From NCBI GenBank assembly GCA_030533445.1, contig CM060076.1, positions 23,174,603 to 23,238,602 of the forward strand: DNA of 64,000 nt. Direction: 5' to 3'. This document shows, piece after piece, positions 61,395-64,000 of the stretch. Position 1 is the stretch's first letter. Every line of letters begins with the position of its first letter. A program made the translations under genes and the position numbers. The DNA comes from Cyprinodon diabolis. Lineage: Eukaryota; Chordata; Actinopteri; Cyprinodontiformes; Cyprinodontidae. The notes beneath the pieces were generated by a model, which ran no database searches, was not told the DNA's origin, and was given only the letters and a program-made list of their open reading frames with translations.

Positions 61395-61499
61395 CTGACG
61401 GTTAGAAAGAGGGGTGAAGGAAGTCATCTTTGTTAAAAGAGCCGTTTCAGCTCCCAATCATCTACAACTCTATCCTTGAACTCATTCCAAGAAGGTAAC
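61395..61499 (+). pseudogene. C-terminal relic of a GIY-YIG (Penelope-like) retroelement protein
   Basis: The plus strand reads KEVIFVKR and, after a frame change, YNSILELIPRR and a stop. This matches my memory of the KEAIFVKRE…SPSYNSVL…PRR ending of GIY-YIG-bearing proteins of Penelope-type elements in fish. The part in between is deleted. The element continues into a tail at about 61640-61740. Confidence 0.5.
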
Positions 61500-61639
61500 A
61501 CAAACAGGGTGATCATTATTCAAATGGCCAAACACAAAACTCATAAAAATCAACCTCACCGACCAGGAGAACGATGGGTGGGTCATTGATTTGCATCTGA
61601 CCTGGAATGTACTTAGGATATGCCTCTGGGTGTTTAACT

Positions 61640-61745
61640 ACACCAGTGTTTCAAATATAGGTTGGTCTGGTGAGAACCGACAGAACTGACGAAGGCTCCT
61701 GGAAGGTGTCGAAACATTTTTTGGAAAACCTGAGAGAAAGTCTGC
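61640..61745 (+). repeat. Tail of the Penelope-like relic with hammerhead-like motif
   Basis: It holds CTGACGA (61686-61692), a short stem-loop, then GAAAC (61711-61715). The arrangement is shared with the repeat near 2970. See the corresponding finding. Confidence 0.35.
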
Positions 61746-61749
61746 TTGC

Positions 61750-64000
61750 TTCCAATTTAAGCCTGTTTTTAGATTATCTAGACAAGTATAGAACTAATTA
61801 TTTTCCTGGTTTGGATAATGATGGCAAATGAATATAACATAGGCAAAATCTTTATATTTCTAGACTTTGTTCCCCATCCCATTGTGTTATATTTCATCCT
61901 TCTTTCTCTCCCTTATGTCTTTTGAATCTGCTTCCTTGTGTCCTCCTACCTTCTCCTAAACCCTTCCTTCTTTTCTTGTCCCTCCATTTTTCCCTCAGCC
62001 TGTCCTTTTTCAGTCTAATTTTCATCCATCCTTATGACCTTGTCCCCCAGCCTTATTCCTTCCTTTTGGGGGTCCTGTCTGTCCCTCCATGCTCTACATC
62101 CCTTCATTTTGTCATTCTTTCTCTTTCTTCTGACTTTCATTGGTGACCTTTCGTTAATTTTTGCATTATTCTTTTTAATGATTTGTGTGTTACTAATGAT
62201 TGGGAAAGTGGCTCTTTGCACTGGTGTCACAGGTTTTGTTGTTGTTTCTTTCCACACTTGATTACTTGTCCGTTCCATGTACAGTAGCTTTCAGATATCC
62301 TGTGTCCACTGGCTGCATGAGTGTGTGCCATGGTGTACTGGCCTTAAAAGAAACAAATTCTATGACAGAAGGCTCATTGTTTTACATCTGAAAAAAATAA
62401 TTTATATGTTCTCTTGTAAGTCGTCTATGAGGGCCACCTAGTGGTCAAGTAGGTAGTAGCTGAATTCATTAATTCATCTTTTTTTAACCAATTTCATGTG
62501 AATCTTTATGAGCAAACAAAGTTCATCTATGTAGCCAACAGCACATAAATAAATTCTTTAGTCACAGTTGATTGACATTGCGATTGAACGTTTAACTAAC
62601 ATATGATACTCTACATTGAACACTTTGGGAGGAGAACCTTACCTAGCCAGGGGAACATTTTGGGGTTAAGGTTTTTTGCTTAGGAGCGCAGAGTCACAGT
62701 CTGGGATTTTAAATACTCTCCAGGATTTAGGAGCTGCTTCCTTAAGACTAAACCATCACTCCCCATTATACATATATATTAATTAAACATTCATTAATTA
62801 TTTATTTTAGTGTTGTACTAAAGAAACAAAACAGGGATTCTTAAAACTGTTAAAATCTAATAAAGCTTGTTTAAAATGAATTAGCACAAACTCAGTTTAA
62901 GTGCAGGCTTTTTTCAAACTGTAGTGTTGTACCATAAGTACTACACTGATGTCCCCGTGTTGGGAACCTACAGTGTTTACCTTTCTGACTAGAGACACTG
63001 GGACTTCTTATCAGCAAGACCCTGACTGTCCAGGGCTGCTGGCGACTGGAGGAGGTCGGCTTGACTTCTTCTTTTCTGCCTGACTAAGCTAAACATAGTT
63101 AAACAGACTGATTTTTTTTACAACATCTTATTGCATCACTCACTCTAGTTTTCTCCTCAAATCACTCACTGTATTTCCTATTGCATGTAAAATCTGGATT
63201 AGATATTTGAAATAGGTATTTCTGTTCTGCGTTACATTAGATGAACAAAATATGGCCATTTCATTTTTAAATAATATTCTTTAAGAACTTTATTTTTTCT
63301 TAAACAACATAAAAAAACGCACGCTTAAAGGTTCTAATCTTTATTTATTTGCAGTTTTGTACAATTCTGCTATGCTATGATATTGCCATTTATGTGTCCT
63401 GAATATTATTTTCAGCTTTTTTATCATGTTTTAACTTTATTGCTTTGACAATAATTATTAGTTTATTATCATAATGCCAAATATATAATGATTATGGAAG
63501 CTTTTGTTTTTATCTTTCTTCTTCCTTCTATATTTCTATACAGCACATGGAGGCATATTGTGTTGCTTTTTCTTCTATCCTCTGATTTTTATTTCTATCT
63601 TCTAGGCTTATTTTATACTGACAGGTTATGTTGAAAGTAATTCCTGATTCTACAGGTCAGGGAGTAGTCTGTGGGGCTCTTGAAATCAAACCAAAAAATA
63701 TGCTTCATTCCACCAGTGAGCCCTTAAGTCTTAAGGAGGAGTCAGTAGGTTTAAGATAAGGCCAACACCATATATTCATTATTTAACAAGGGAGGGATTA
63801 CTATATGTTTCAAAAAGGGAGACGACGACTTGCAGTAAAGTATATTTTTCTCTTATATCTTTGTTATAAAAAATAACTTTTTTCACAAAAATATTTATTA
63901 ATCTTTACTTATGTAATATTATTATTTAGATCACTTCCTCCTTTAATGCTGCTCGTGATATTTCTTTAAGTCAGAGAAAAAACAGGGAGTTGTCTTTTCC
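61750..64000. other. Far upstream flank of rnf217
   Basis: No exon is recognised. A pyrimidine-rich stretch spans about 61880-62130 and is the cause of several spurious open frames. A probable SINE head fragment in reverse lies at 62690-62766. The rest is AT-rich with nothing I can name. Confidence 0.5.
62690..62766 (-). repeat. Probable SINE fragment
   Basis: On the minus strand 'ggggagtgatggtttagtct' resembles the head of the SINE at 57983-58207 but is diverged and short. Confidence 0.35.

Noticed and set aside
61922..62261. Overlapping plus-strand frames rich in S, L and F
   Set aside because: They come from a pyrimidine-rich tract with no splice or domain support.

Overview
The window looks like nuclear DNA of a teleost fish. 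It is AT-rich, its genes are split by introns, and the sequence between exons is full of fish-type repeats: Tc1/mariner, hAT and pogo-like DNA transposons, L2-type LINE tails and tRNA-headed SINEs. No species can be named from the sequence. A spiny-rayed fish fits the repeat families, but that is an impression only.

Four protein-coding genes can be assembled exon by exon. From left to right they are cenpw (minus strand, 8919 down to 4617), hddc2 (plus, 9332 to 12049), tpd52l1 (minus, 33600 down to 13535) and rnf217 (minus, 60187 down to 40827). HDDC2, TPD52L1 and RNF217 are neighbours on human 6q22.3, and CENPW lies nearby, so this is a conserved synteny block. Cenpw and hddc2 are head to head with about 410 bases between start codons. 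Hddc2 and tpd52l1 converge. Tpd52l1 and rnf217 point the same way with about 7 kb between them. The genes have unrelated jobs (kinetochore, deoxynucleotide hydrolysis, vesicle traffic, RBR ubiquitin ligation), so the arrangement is inherited order, not an operon.

Nearly everything else is mobile DNA. The best-preserved item is a 1612-base Tc1-like transposon (16740-18351). It has an open 334-residue DD34E transposase, 202-base terminal repeats that look identical by eye, and a TA duplication. Several hAT-type non-autonomous elements keep recognisable 8-base target duplications (11153-11492, 28277-29215, 33788-34463, 50446-52623, 57883-58544). The one at 50446-52623 carries two further transposons, one of which is a roughly 900-base near-perfect palindrome. 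Degenerate Tc1 relics, two L2 3' fragments, a pogo-like deletion derivative and a GIY-YIG (Penelope-like) relic make up much of the rest.

Points most worth a second look are: a one-base frameshift in the transmembrane exon of rnf217; alternative first exons and a 15-base microexon in tpd52l1; the intact Tc1 element; the nested palindromic element; and a hammerhead-like stem motif in the tails of the Penelope-like repeats. I did not find a new multi-gene system. Exon borders come from reading splice signals and phase by eye and from remembered family sequences, not from transcripts or database searches.
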